Under the pieces are notes generated by a model, which was given only the letters and a program-made list of their open reading frames with translations, was not told where the DNA came from and did no database searches. From Caccoplasma_A sp045587545 (lineage in GTDB: Bacteria > Bacteroidota > Bacteroidia > Bacteroidales > G3-4614), in NCBI GenBank assembly GCA_045587545.1, contig JAZNCN010000026.1, positions 62,001-126,000 on the forward strand: DNA of 64,000 nucleotides. The letters are read 5' to 3'. Shown one piece after another: positions 52,654 through 60,969 of the stretch (positions are counted from its first letter, which is position 1; every line of letters begins with the position of its first letter). The translations under genes and the position numbers were made by a program.

Positions 52654-53619
52654 ATGAAAAAGAGAGTTTTGGTTACATACAATATGTTTAGGGCCGGTTA
52701 CGCAGAGTTGATTGAGAAATACGATGTTACTTTCCCGCCCGAAGGGAGAGAGTCGTTTACTTACGATGAGGTGCTGGATATGATTGAGGATTATGATGTT
52801 CTGCAATCGATGTTCAACTTTAAAGTTGATGAGACTCTTATGACCAAAGGCAGGAAACTTAAATTAATATCGAACTACGCTGTTGGCTTTGATAATATTG
52901 ATATTGCTTGCGCCACCCGATTGGGAATACAGGTTAGCAATACTCCCCACTCGGTTACTGAGCCTACTGCCGACCAAGCAATGGGATTGATATATGCAGT
53001 TACTCGACGTATTGCCGAAATGGACCGACGTATAAGGATTAAAGGTAATGTTCATGTGGGATTGCTTGAAAATCTTGGGCACTCGCTTTATGGCAAGACA
53101 TTGGGAATTATTGGCATGGGCAGAATTGGTTGTGCTCTTGCACGTAGAGCTATGGCTGCCGGCATGAATATTGTTTATGCCAAACGTAACCGCATGTGCA
53201 AAGAGGAGGAGCAGAAATATAATGCCGTATATATGAGTAAGGAGGAACTTTTGAGGTGTGCAGATATTGTTTCGGTTAATGCTCCTTATACTCCAGAAAC
53301 TTTTCATATTATTGGCGAGGCAGAGTTTGATATGATGAAGCCATCTGCTATTCTTATTAATACCGCTCGCGGTCCTTTGGTTGACGAAAAAGCTTTGGTT
53401 ACCGCTCTTAAAGAGGGTAAAATTTGGGGAGCAGGGTTAGATGTGTTTGAAAATGGAGACTATCCATCAGACGAACTTGCTATGCTTGACAACGCTGTGC
53501 TTAACCCTCATTTGGGGACTCAAACTGTTGAGACTCGCAACGAAATGGCTTTTGTTGTTTCACAAAACATTATAAACTTTTTTGAGGGTGGAGAAGTATT
53601 TAAGGTTAACCTTATTTAG
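52654..53619 (+). CDS. NAD-dependent D-2-hydroxyacid dehydrogenase
   Basis: 321 residues. Rossmann motif GIIGMGRIG (Gly154, Gly156, Gly159) and the catalytic set Arg239 (NTARGPLVDE), Glu266 (DVFENG) and His286 (NPHLGTQ) are all present, so it should reduce a 2-keto acid. Related proteins include glyoxylate/hydroxypyruvate reductases and 3-phosphoglycerate dehydrogenase; no ACT domain is present, so serine synthesis is not implied. Divergent from the sulfatase gene. Confidence 0.9.
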   Translation: MKKRVLVTYNMFRAGYAELIEKYDVTFPPEGRESFTYDEVLDMIEDYDVLQSMFNFKVDETLMTKGRKLKLISNYAVGFDNIDIACATRLGIQVSNTPHSVTEPTADQAMGLIYAVTRRIAEMDRRIRIKGNVHVGLLENLGHSLYGKTLGIIGMGRIGCALARRAMAAGMNIVYAKRNRMCKEEEQKYNAVYMSKEELLRCADIVSVNAPYTPETFHIIGEAEFDMMKPSAILINTARGPLVDEKALVTALKEGKIWGAGLDVFENGDYPSDELAMLDNAVLNPHLGTQTVETRNEMAFVVSQNIINFFEGGEVFKVNLI

Positions 53620-53672
53620 AGTTGTTAGATGTCGGTTTCACCGCCCCTACGGGGTAATCATTAGTTGTTAGA
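53619..53672. repeat. Dispersed repeat of the TTAGTTGT family
   Basis: AGTTGTTAGATGTCGG, the hairpin CCCC-TAC-GGGG (53644-53654) and TTAGTTGTTAGAG. It fills the gap between the dehydrogenase stop and the GTG start of the AlkD-like gene. Confidence 0.7.
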
Positions 53673-54428
53673 GTGAAAGCAAATGATATTATAGAGAGGT
53701 TGAAAGGTGTTGCATCTGCTGAGAAGAGGGAGGTGCAACTCCGATTTTTCAAGACAGGTGAGGGAGAGTATGGCTATGGCGATAACTTTTTAGGAGTTAT
53801 GGTGCCTCAAATACGAGCGATTGTTAAAGAGTGTGTTAACCATATTGATTTAACTGAGATTGAAAACCTACTGCATAGCGAATACCATGAAGCGCGTCTT
53901 ACTGCTCTATTGCTTTTGGTTAAGATGTATGAAGATAGCATGAAGTTCTCTATCGGTCGTGGCAGGCCACGTCCCTACTCACAGAGTTACTCACCTGAAT
54001 GTTTAAGGGAAAATATTTTTAATATCTATATATCTAATACTCGCTATATCAACAATTGGGATTTGGTAGATTTGTCTGCTCCCAATATTGTTGGCAACCA
54101 TTTATATAATGGGGATTGTTCTCTGTTATATGAGTTTGCTAAAAGCAACCACCTATGGAAACAACGTATTGCTGTTGTTTCAACTCTTACATTTATTCGT
54201 AAAGGGGAGTTTACTCACACCTACGCTCTTGCCAAACTATTCATGGATACTCGCCACGACCTTATGCAGAAGGCTGTGGGCTGGACGTTACGCGAAGCAG
54301 GTAAACGTGATGGAACACAACTTCGTAATTTCTTAAACGAGTATAAAAACATAATGCCTCGCACAATGCTCCGCTATGCTATTGAAAAGTTCTCAATAGA
54401 AGAGCGTAAAGAGTTTATGGGGAGATAG
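53673..54428 (+). CDS. AlkD-family DNA alkylation repair protein with an in-frame palindromic insertion
   Basis: 251 residues starting at GTG (53673), the first usable start after the repeat. HEAT-like repeat protein of the AlkC/AlkD type, which flips no base but excises bulky alkylated purines; typical segments are GEGEYGYGDNFLGVMVPQIR (27-46) and NIYISNTRYINNWDLVDLSA (117-136), then the DTRHDLMQKAVGW helix. Residues about 93-110 (SIGRGRPRPYSQSYSPEC) look foreign: the DNA for the GRGRPRPY part is a copy of the REP-like palindrome (53955-53978). They fall in the loop before a helix, and the frame is kept. Activity probably intact but untested. Confidence 0.85.
   Translation: MKANDIIERLKGVASAEKREVQLRFFKTGEGEYGYGDNFLGVMVPQIRAIVKECVNHIDLTEIENLLHSEYHEARLTALLLLVKMYEDSMKFSIGRGRPRPYSQSYSPECLRENIFNIYISNTRYINNWDLVDLSAPNIVGNHLYNGDCSLLYEFAKSNHLWKQRIAVVSTLTFIRKGEFTHTYALAKLFMDTRHDLMQKAVGWTLREAGKRDGTQLRNFLNEYKNIMPRTMLRYAIEKFSIEERKEFMGR
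53955..53978 (+). repeat. REP-like palindrome, copy 3, inside the alkD-like gene
   Basis: GG-T-CGTGG-CAGG-CCACG-T-CC followed by CTAC: the same 24-nt layout as copies at 22442 and 38999, with one T:T mismatch. It encodes residues Gly-Arg-Gly-Arg-Pro-Arg-Pro-Tyr in frame. Confidence 0.65.
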
Positions 54429-54457
54429 GTTGTTAGTTGTCGGCTACCAATTGTTAT
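54429..54457. repeat. Short copy of the TTAGTTGT repeat
   Basis: GTTGTTAGTTGTCGGCTACC then AATTGTTAT, immediately after the AlkD-like stop codon and before the convergent glycosyltransferase. The GC centre is reduced. Confidence 0.5.
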
Positions 54458-54478
54458 ATCTTTACGGAAGCACTAAAT

Positions 54479-55198
54479 TTATTTCCTGAATAAAAACCAA
54501 ATATGTTTAAAGATTGTGGTGAGCAATCCATAGTAGTGAGCCATTATTCTAAACCGTTCTTTAAGCGACTTAACGTGATTGCGTGTTGTTGCTCCCTCTT
54601 CTAAATAGTTTACTATATATCCTTCTATTTGCACAGATGTGGTTGCTTTTGCAAGTATTTTTACACACCAATCAAAGTCGGCAGAGAAGCGGTATTGCAT
54701 ATCGTAAGGCATTGCCAACTCTCGTTTGGGCAAGAAGGCTTGATGACATACCAACATTCCATTTTTAAAACTGTTGCGTGTCAAGTGTTTGGGTGGGCGT
54801 AAACGGCGTGGACGCAGATAATTCCTATCGGCATCTACTATTGCTGTATCGCCATATATTACATCGGGGTTGTTTTTTGCGACATCGGCTATCTGTTGCA
54901 ATGTATTGGGACTATATAGAGAATCTCCTGCATTTAGGAACATCAGATAATCTCCCTTTGCCAGGGCAAGTCCTTTGTTCATTGCATCATATATGCCTTT
55001 GTCTTTTTCGCTTATTAAGAGAGTGGGGGCAACTCCGCTTTCTGCTATAACTTTTAGGGTATTGTCTTTTGATGCTCCATCAACAATTATATACTCATAC
55101 CCTTTAAAGGTTTGTTCCTTTACACTTTTAAGGGTTGCTGCAATCTCGTTTTGAGCATTATAGCACACTGTTATTATTGATATTACGGGTGTTGTCAT
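54479..55198 (-). CDS. Glycosyltransferase family 2
   Basis: 239 residues, GT-A fold. N-terminal ISIITVCYNAQNEI, the sugar-nucleotide stretch YIIVDGASKDNTL, DKGIYDAMNKGL, LNAGDSLY and a DFDWCVKILA base region. Membership is clear (WcaA-like); donor and acceptor are not. Last gene of a minus-strand cluster, its ATG overlapping the stop of the GT4 gene (TAATG). Confidence 0.92.
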   Translation of the reverse strand: MTTPVISIITVCYNAQNEIAATLKSVKEQTFKGYEYIIVDGASKDNTLKVIAESGVAPTLLISEKDKGIYDAMNKGLALAKGDYLMFLNAGDSLYSPNTLQQIADVAKNNPDVIYGDTAIVDADRNYLRPRRLRPPKHLTRNSFKNGMLVCHQAFLPKRELAMPYDMQYRFSADFDWCVKILAKATTSVQIEGYIVNYLEEGATTRNHVKSLKERFRIMAHYYGLLTTIFKHIWFLFRK

Positions 55199-56451
55199 TA
55201 CTCTTGGCTTAGTAAACGTTTGTATAGTTCAATATGTTGGGTTGCTACCTCTTGGGGCGACATTATTCTCCATATTTTTGCTATTGCACTCTCGCGCATC
55301 TTTTCATCTGCGTTCTGCAATATCCAATTTATACCATTGGCAAAATCTTGTATTGAGGGATACTCTGCAAGGTATCCGTTCTCTTTATGGTCTATTAGCA
55401 TTGTTTGCCCTGCGTTATTAAACGAGACCGCCGGTGTCCCACATGCCATTGCCTCGGCTATTACCAATGATAACGATTCGTAATGCGATGGTACCACAAC
55501 CATATCGGCAGCCGAATAGAGTTGTACTAAATCCTCTTTATTTATTTGTTCTCCTACATAGATGTATCGGCAGGGTATGTGTTGCAAAAATTCATTATCA
55601 TTTTTTATTGCACCAAATAGCAACAACACCAATTTTTCTTTTTGACCACTCTGTTCTATTGCCTTAAAGAGCATATCTGCACCTTTTATTGGGTCATTTA
55701 GTTTTGCAGCTCCAAACGCTAACACCTTTTCATCAGATAATATTCCAAATCGCTGACGACACACCGCTTTTGAGTGTGGACGAAATGTATCGGTATCCAT
55801 TACATTGCATATTACCTCTTGTTCGTTTGCAGAGGTTAATGCACTTGCTTTCAAACATTGCGATATCCAATTGCTTATTGCTACAAACACTACGTTAGAT
55901 TTATAAAGTGTTGCCTTTTTTTTCCACACTTTTGCCGATAAATCATTTTTAGAGGGAAATTGTAATTGCAAACACTCTTTACATTCTTTTGTGTATCTGT
56001 TACACTCTTCTGCATGGTGACATATTGCTGTTGCATACCACATATCGTGAGGGGTTATTACTATTGGTTTGCCTGTTGCCACCAAACTCTCTATACCTTT
56101 TAGCGACACCATTCCCTGATTTACCCAATGAAGGTGTATCACATCTGCCTCTTTTACTGCTTTAAGGTTTGCTATATCTGTACCAAATAGTGCTGTTGAT
56201 ACGGTAAATAGGTTCTTACGTGAAAATCTGTTAGTTAACCATATTCCTACGCGCTCACATATAAATGCTGCTTTGTATTTTATCTTACCATACAGATTTT
56301 TTGAGAGCACTTCAATACTCTCTCCTCCTTCTCCCTCGGCTACAACAAAAGTTGCATCAACACCTTGTTTGCGAAGTGCTTTATGCAGACGGCTTGCAGC
56401 TATTGCCGCTCCACCTCCACTCTGTTTGGTATTTATAAGGACTACTTTCAT
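55198..56451 (-). CDS. Glycosyltransferase family 4
   Basis: 417 residues, GT-B fold. N-terminal INTKQSGGGAAIAASRLHKAL and a C-terminal sugar-nucleotide region VLAFGAAKLNDPIKGADML, YIYVGEQ, then the EX7E-type stretch VPSHYESLSLVIAEAMACGTPAV, typical of retaining GT4 enzymes. Overlaps the GT gene upstream by 4 nt and the GT2 gene downstream by 1 nt. Confidence 0.92.
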   Translation of the reverse strand: MKVVLINTKQSGGGAAIAASRLHKALRKQGVDATFVVAEGEGGESIEVLSKNLYGKIKYKAAFICERVGIWLTNRFSRKNLFTVSTALFGTDIANLKAVKEADVIHLHWVNQGMVSLKGIESLVATGKPIVITPHDMWYATAICHHAEECNRYTKECKECLQLQFPSKNDLSAKVWKKKATLYKSNVVFVAISNWISQCLKASALTSANEQEVICNVMDTDTFRPHSKAVCRQRFGILSDEKVLAFGAAKLNDPIKGADMLFKAIEQSGQKEKLVLLLFGAIKNDNEFLQHIPCRYIYVGEQINKEDLVQLYSAADMVVVPSHYESLSLVIAEAMACGTPAVSFNNAGQTMLIDHKENGYLAEYPSIQDFANGINWILQNADEKMRESAIAKIWRIMSPQEVATQHIELYKRLLSQE

Positions 56452-57353
56452 GAAAAAATCTGTTTCAGTTTTGACATTATAGCCACTCGCAATTTATTTG
56501 TGTATGATGTGCGTATCATATAGGTCTTACGCAATTTGTTACGCATAGCTGTATCCTCCTCAATAGGAGTTATCATTTGCGGGTGCAACTCATCAGTGTA
56601 TAGTTTTACCGAGAACAAATTGGGAGTATTACAGTGTGTTGCTCCTGCTCCAAAACCTCCATTTGTAACTAATGGTTTGCCTGAATTTAAAGAGAGTTTG
56701 CGATTTACAAATAGTGATGCATTCCAACGTATAGCCCAAGAGTTTATCTTACCCTCTGACTGTTCTTGCAACATTCTTGTAAAATGATAACCCAAGTCAA
56801 ATTCTCTCTCTCTACCCTGCTCCTTTATCTGTAATAGTAATTTTGATGCATCTTGCTCAAAATATGCCCAACCTCTCTTCCATGTTGCCCAGCCCCAACT
56901 ATTGGCAAAACTGATAAGGAAATTATCCTTAAAAGTCATTGGAGATGATAAGACGTGTGAATTGATATTTATTACATTCTCTACGTTTTCATACATATCC
57001 AAAGCCTCGTTCATATATGCAAGGAAGTGTGGTGAGAGTATTAAATCATCTTCCAAAATTATTGCTCTCCCATGTTCGTCAAGAACCTTACCAACACCAT
57101 AAATTACACTATCGGCAAGCCCTCTGTTTTGCTCACTCTCCTCTATTATAACCGCTTTAAAGCCTGTTATACTCTTTATGTATGCTCTTACCGCAAGGAC
57201 ATCGGCAATATCTGTTCTGCTTTTTGCAGCATCAGAGAATATATATAGTACGCTCTCCTGTGCTAACAACGACTGCTTCAACGACTCAATGCAACGTTTT
57301 GTATGTGCAGCTCGCTTATAGGTAAATAATATTATAGGGGCTATATTACTCAT
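56448..57353 (-). CDS. Glycosyltransferase, GT-A fold (GT2-like)
   Basis: 301 residues. The N-terminus (PIILFTYKRAAHTKRCIESL) and the metal-binding acidic motif ILEDDLILSPHFLAYMNEAL (98-117) mark a GT-A enzyme resembling those annotated GNT-I or family 2. The central GWATWKRGWAYFE segment is common in these proteins. Substrate unknown. Overlaps the flippase gene by 8 nt upstream and the GT4 gene by 4 nt downstream. Confidence 0.85.
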   Translation of the reverse strand: MSNIAPIILFTYKRAAHTKRCIESLKQSLLAQESVLYIFSDAAKSRTDIADVLAVRAYIKSITGFKAVIIEESEQNRGLADSVIYGVGKVLDEHGRAIILEDDLILSPHFLAYMNEALDMYENVENVININSHVLSSPMTFKDNFLISFANSWGWATWKRGWAYFEQDASKLLLQIKEQGREREFDLGYHFTRMLQEQSEGKINSWAIRWNASLFVNRKLSLNSGKPLVTNGGFGAGATHCNTPNLFSVKLYTDELHPQMITPIEEDTAMRNKLRKTYMIRTSYTNKLRVAIMSKLKQIFS

Positions 57354-58797
57354 TGGTTATTCCTAATTTACGTTTTGCAAGCGATAAGCACTCAATCCAT
57401 ATCTCCATTTTAAATATTGCCGCAACGGAGATATATGTTATTACATATATACATGTTGCCGTAATAAGTTGTAACCAACTATTTGTAAATAGTAAATATG
57501 TGATTGATGATAGTGTCGCAGAAATTATTGAGAGCGCAAGATATGGCAACATATCTTTTATAAAGAATCTGATTTTATATCCTACAACTTTTGCCGATAT
57601 TATTACCGTTGCTAATAACGACAATAGTGTATATGCAACCCATATCCATATTAAGAGCATTATTGAACTGCCCCAAATAAAACATATTGATATTGCCAAC
57701 ATAAGTGCTATCTTTTTTACTATCTCCATTTTGAAATTTATATCTGACCTTCCTTCGGTATTTAAGAGATCATAATATAAGATTATGAATGGCGAAAACA
57801 TTCCTGCTATTGCCAATACCTGTAACATTGGCACTGATGCACTCCACTTCTCTGTTATCAGAGATATTATAAATGGCTCTGCTACAACTATAAGCATAGT
57901 CATAATAGGGAAGATAAAGAATGCTGTTGTGCGTATGTATTTACCAAATACTCGTAATAGACGCGGTTTATCATCGTTTATTGATGATAGTACCGGAAAT
58001 GCTACACTGCGGAAAATATTGGCTATCAATGCTGATGGTATATCTTGAAACTTATGTGCTTGTGTATAAAATCCCACCGCAGAGGTTGAATAGCCTTTTG
58101 CTATTATAAGCGGATATATATTATTAAATATTGCATTTAAAACTCCTGTTCCGAGTAAGTTTGCGCTATATCCTAAAAACTCTTTTATTGAAGCATATGA
58201 GAATATCAATTGGGGACGCCACTTGCTGTAAAACCACAACATGACTGTTTTTAGAAATGCCAAACCTACGGTTTGGACTACTAATGCCCAAACTCCTCCT
58301 CCTTTAGCTGCAAGCCATATGGCTGCAATAGATGATATTGCCAGTGATATGATATTTATTCGAGCATATTCGGTAAAACGTATCTCCTTAAACATTCGTG
58401 TTTGTTGTATTAACCCAAATGAGTTAAATATTATGGCAAGGAATAATACCCGGGATACCACTACAAGATCAGGTATATTAAAATATGTGGCTATATAATT
58501 TGCCGAAATATATAGTAGCAAATAAAAGAGTAATGATATTACAAGATTAAAATAGAATATTGTTGAATAATCTCGGTCTGTCGCCTCTTTCTTTCGAATA
58601 AGCGCCGAACTAAATCCGCTATCTACAAGAATATTGGAGAGGACTATAAATATAGTCAACACTCCAATTTTTCCGTAATCGCGAGGCGTAAGAAGGTTGG
58701 CGAGAATAATTCCGGATACGAAATAGAGTATCTGTTGTCCGAATTTATCCACGAAACTCCATATAAGGGCCTTTTCAGTTCTTTGCTTTAAATTCAT
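57346..58797 (-). CDS. Wzx-type polysaccharide flippase (MOP superfamily)
   Basis: 483 residues with about 12-14 transmembrane helices; the start QRTEKALIWSFVDKFGQQIL and the LVDSGFSSALIRKKEATDRDYSTIF stretch, split by the first loop, are typical of the polysaccharide transporter / WzxC branch. It should move lipid-linked oligosaccharides made by the three downstream glycosyltransferases across the inner membrane. First gene of that cluster, following metG after about 110 nt of repeats. No polymerase (Wzy) gene is visible nearby. Confidence 0.9.
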   Translation of the reverse strand: MNLKQRTEKALIWSFVDKFGQQILYFVSGIILANLLTPRDYGKIGVLTIFIVLSNILVDSGFSSALIRKKEATDRDYSTIFYFNLVISLLFYLLLYISANYIATYFNIPDLVVVSRVLFLAIIFNSFGLIQQTRMFKEIRFTEYARINIISLAISSIAAIWLAAKGGGVWALVVQTVGLAFLKTVMLWFYSKWRPQLIFSYASIKEFLGYSANLLGTGVLNAIFNNIYPLIIAKGYSTSAVGFYTQAHKFQDIPSALIANIFRSVAFPVLSSINDDKPRLLRVFGKYIRTTAFFIFPIMTMLIVVAEPFIISLITEKWSASVPMLQVLAIAGMFSPFIILYYDLLNTEGRSDINFKMEIVKKIALMLAISICFIWGSSIMLLIWIWVAYTLLSLLATVIISAKVVGYKIRFFIKDMLPYLALSIISATLSSITYLLFTNSWLQLITATCIYVITYISVAAIFKMEIWIECLSLAKRKLGITNE

Positions 58798-58800
58798 TGT

Positions 58801-58903
58801 AGTCTTCAGTTGTTAGTTGTTAGCTTTTAGTTGTTAGTTGTTTAAATTCTAACAACTAAAAACTACCCCATAGGGGCGGCAAGGCCGAAAACTAAAAACT
58901 AAT
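58801..58903. repeat. Largest TTAGTTGT repeat block with inverted arms
   Basis: Several TTAGTTGTTAG units in tandem, then the reverse complement CTAACAACTAAAAACTA and the hairpin-like CCCC-AT-AGGGG with GGCAAGGCC, then AAAACTAAAAACTAATTAAG. Fills the gap between the flippase and metG genes. Confidence 0.75.
58825..58861 (-). terminator. Repeat-derived hairpin that may end metG transcription
   Basis: Thirteen-base-pair arms TTTTAGTTGTTAG (58825-58837) and CTAACAACTAAAA (58849-58861). AT-rich and with no clear U tract; a weak terminator at best. Confidence 0.35.
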
Positions 58904-58907
58904 TAAG

Positions 58908-60947
58908 CTACTTAACCTCACTTCCGGGCGAAACCTCCTTTTGTGTGGTAGTTACAACCAACTTACCATCAAAGTCTTCAGCTGAAAGAATCATTCCTTG
59001 CGACTCAATGCCTTTTATTTTGCGAGGCGCAAGGTTTGCTATAAAGCATACTTGTTTACCAACCAACTCTTCAGGGGCATAGTGTTTTGCAATACCTGAT
59101 ACTATTGTGCGACCGCCTAATCCGTCATCTATTTTGAACATTAATAGTTTATCGGCTTTGGGAACTTTTGTACACTCTAATACTGTTCCTACACGAATAT
59201 CTAATTTTAAAAAGTCCTCAAAATCAATGTTCTCCGCTATCGGATTTGCTTTTTTCGCGCTTAATTCATTAGCAGCCTTTGTCTCTTGTAAGCGGTTTAT
59301 TTGTGCCTCTATTGCCGCATCTTCGATCTTCTCAAATAGTAACTCAGGTGTGTTGATTATTGTTCCGTCAGCAAGCAGATTCATCTCTCCCAAACGACTC
59401 CAATTACACTCTGTCATATTCAACATCTTACGTAGTTTAGCTGCCGAGAATGGCAAGAATGGTTCAAATGCGATTGCAAGGTTTGCCGATATTTGTAGTG
59501 CAATATTCAATATTGTTGAGACACGTGCCATATCGGTCTTGGACAGTTTCCATGGCTCAGTATCGGCAAGGTACTTGTTTCCGATACGTGCTAAATTCAT
59601 TGCCTCTTTTAATGCATCGCGAAAACGATAGTTTTGCAGTAACTTCTCAATCTCCTCTTTTAGCGATGCAAACTCTGATATTGTTGCATTATCATATTCA
59701 GTAAATTCCCCTGCTACAGGCACTTTACCCTCAAAGTATTTGTGTGTAAGAACTATACTGCGATTAATAAAGTTGCCAAGTATTGCAACCAACTCGTTAT
59801 TATTGCGTGCTTGGAAATCGCGCCATGTAAAGTCATTGTCTTTTGTTTCAGGAGCATTTGCTGTAAGTACATAGCGTAATACATCTTGTTTGCCTGGAAA
59901 ATCAACTAAATATTCATGCAACCATACTGCCCAGTTTCGTGATGTTGAGATTTTATCTCCTTCAAGATTTAGGAACTCATTGGCAGGTACGTTCTCAGGT
60001 AATATAAAACTACCCTCGGCTTTAAGCATTGCAGGGAATACGATACAGTGAAATACTATATTGTCTTTTCCGATAAAATGTACAAGTTTTGTCTCTTTAT
60101 CTTTCCAATATAACTCCCATTTGTCGGGCATCAACTCTTTTGTGTTTGAGATGTATCCGATTGGAGCATCAAACCATACATATAAAACTTTGCCTTCAGC
60201 TCCTTCAACGGGAACAGGAACTCCCCAATCAATGTCGCGACTTACAGCACGAGGTTGCAACCCCATATCCAACCAAGATTTACATTGTCCATAAACGTTG
60301 GTTTTCCACTCTTTGTGACCTTCTAAAATCCACTCGCGAAGGAAAGCCTCGTGTTGATCAAGGGGAAGATACCAATGTTTGGTATCTTTTAGTACAGGAA
60401 CACTTCCGCTTATTGTTGATTTGGGATTTATAAGGTCTGTTGCATTAAGCGATGTTCCGCATGCTTCGCACTGGTCACCGTATGCATTTTCGTTTTTACA
60501 ATGGGGACATGTTCCTGTTATATAGCGATCTGCAAGGAATTGTCCTGCCTCTTCGTCGTAATATTGAGCTGATGTTTTCTCAATGAATTTACCTTCATCG
60601 TATAGTTTACGGAAAAACTCTGATGCTGTTTTGTGGTGTATATCAGATGTTGTACGAGAGTATATATCAAATGATATTCCGAACTCTTCAAATGATTTTT
60701 TGATTATTCCGTGATAACGGTCAACTATATCTTGAGGAGTTACACCCTCTTTACGAGCCTTTATGGTAATGGGTACTCCATGCTCATCAGAACCTCCTAT
60801 TAAAATTACATCTTCTCCCTTTAATCTCAAATAACGAGTATATATATCGGCCGGAACATAAACTCCTGCCAAGTGTCCTATATGCACAGGTCCATTGGCA
60901 TAAGGTAGTGCCGTTGTTACAAGTGTTCTCTTAAAATTTTTCTCCAT
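58908..60947 (-). CDS. metG: Methionyl-tRNA synthetase
   Basis: 679 residues. Class I signature YANGPVHIGHL with HIGH at 22-25, the zinc knuckle CPHCKNENAYGDQCEACG, WFDAPIGYIS, the KMSKS-type loop written KISTS in LEGDKISTSRNW, and the C-terminal tRNA-binding (EMAP-like) domain (about 570-679; FLKLDIRVGTVLE, KIDDGLGGRTIVSGIAKHY, FIANLAPRKIKGIESQGM). Charges initiator and elongator tRNA-Met. 22 nt downstream of the GH3-family gene, so probably its operon partner. Confidence 0.97.
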   Translation of the reverse strand: MEKNFKRTLVTTALPYANGPVHIGHLAGVYVPADIYTRYLRLKGEDVILIGGSDEHGVPITIKARKEGVTPQDIVDRYHGIIKKSFEEFGISFDIYSRTTSDIHHKTASEFFRKLYDEGKFIEKTSAQYYDEEAGQFLADRYITGTCPHCKNENAYGDQCEACGTSLNATDLINPKSTISGSVPVLKDTKHWYLPLDQHEAFLREWILEGHKEWKTNVYGQCKSWLDMGLQPRAVSRDIDWGVPVPVEGAEGKVLYVWFDAPIGYISNTKELMPDKWELYWKDKETKLVHFIGKDNIVFHCIVFPAMLKAEGSFILPENVPANEFLNLEGDKISTSRNWAVWLHEYLVDFPGKQDVLRYVLTANAPETKDNDFTWRDFQARNNNELVAILGNFINRSIVLTHKYFEGKVPVAGEFTEYDNATISEFASLKEEIEKLLQNYRFRDALKEAMNLARIGNKYLADTEPWKLSKTDMARVSTILNIALQISANLAIAFEPFLPFSAAKLRKMLNMTECNWSRLGEMNLLADGTIINTPELLFEKIEDAAIEAQINRLQETKAANELSAKKANPIAENIDFEDFLKLDIRVGTVLECTKVPKADKLLMFKIDDGLGGRTIVSGIAKHYAPEELVGKQVCFIANLAPRKIKGIESQGMILSAEDFDGKLVVTTTQKEVSPGSEVK

Positions 60948-60969
60948 GTTATATATCTTTTTTTGTTTT

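Noticed and set aside
54479..58797. Complete O-antigen or capsule locus
   Set aside because: Only three glycosyltransferases and a flippase are present, with no polymerase, ligase or chain-length regulator, so I call it a partial cluster.
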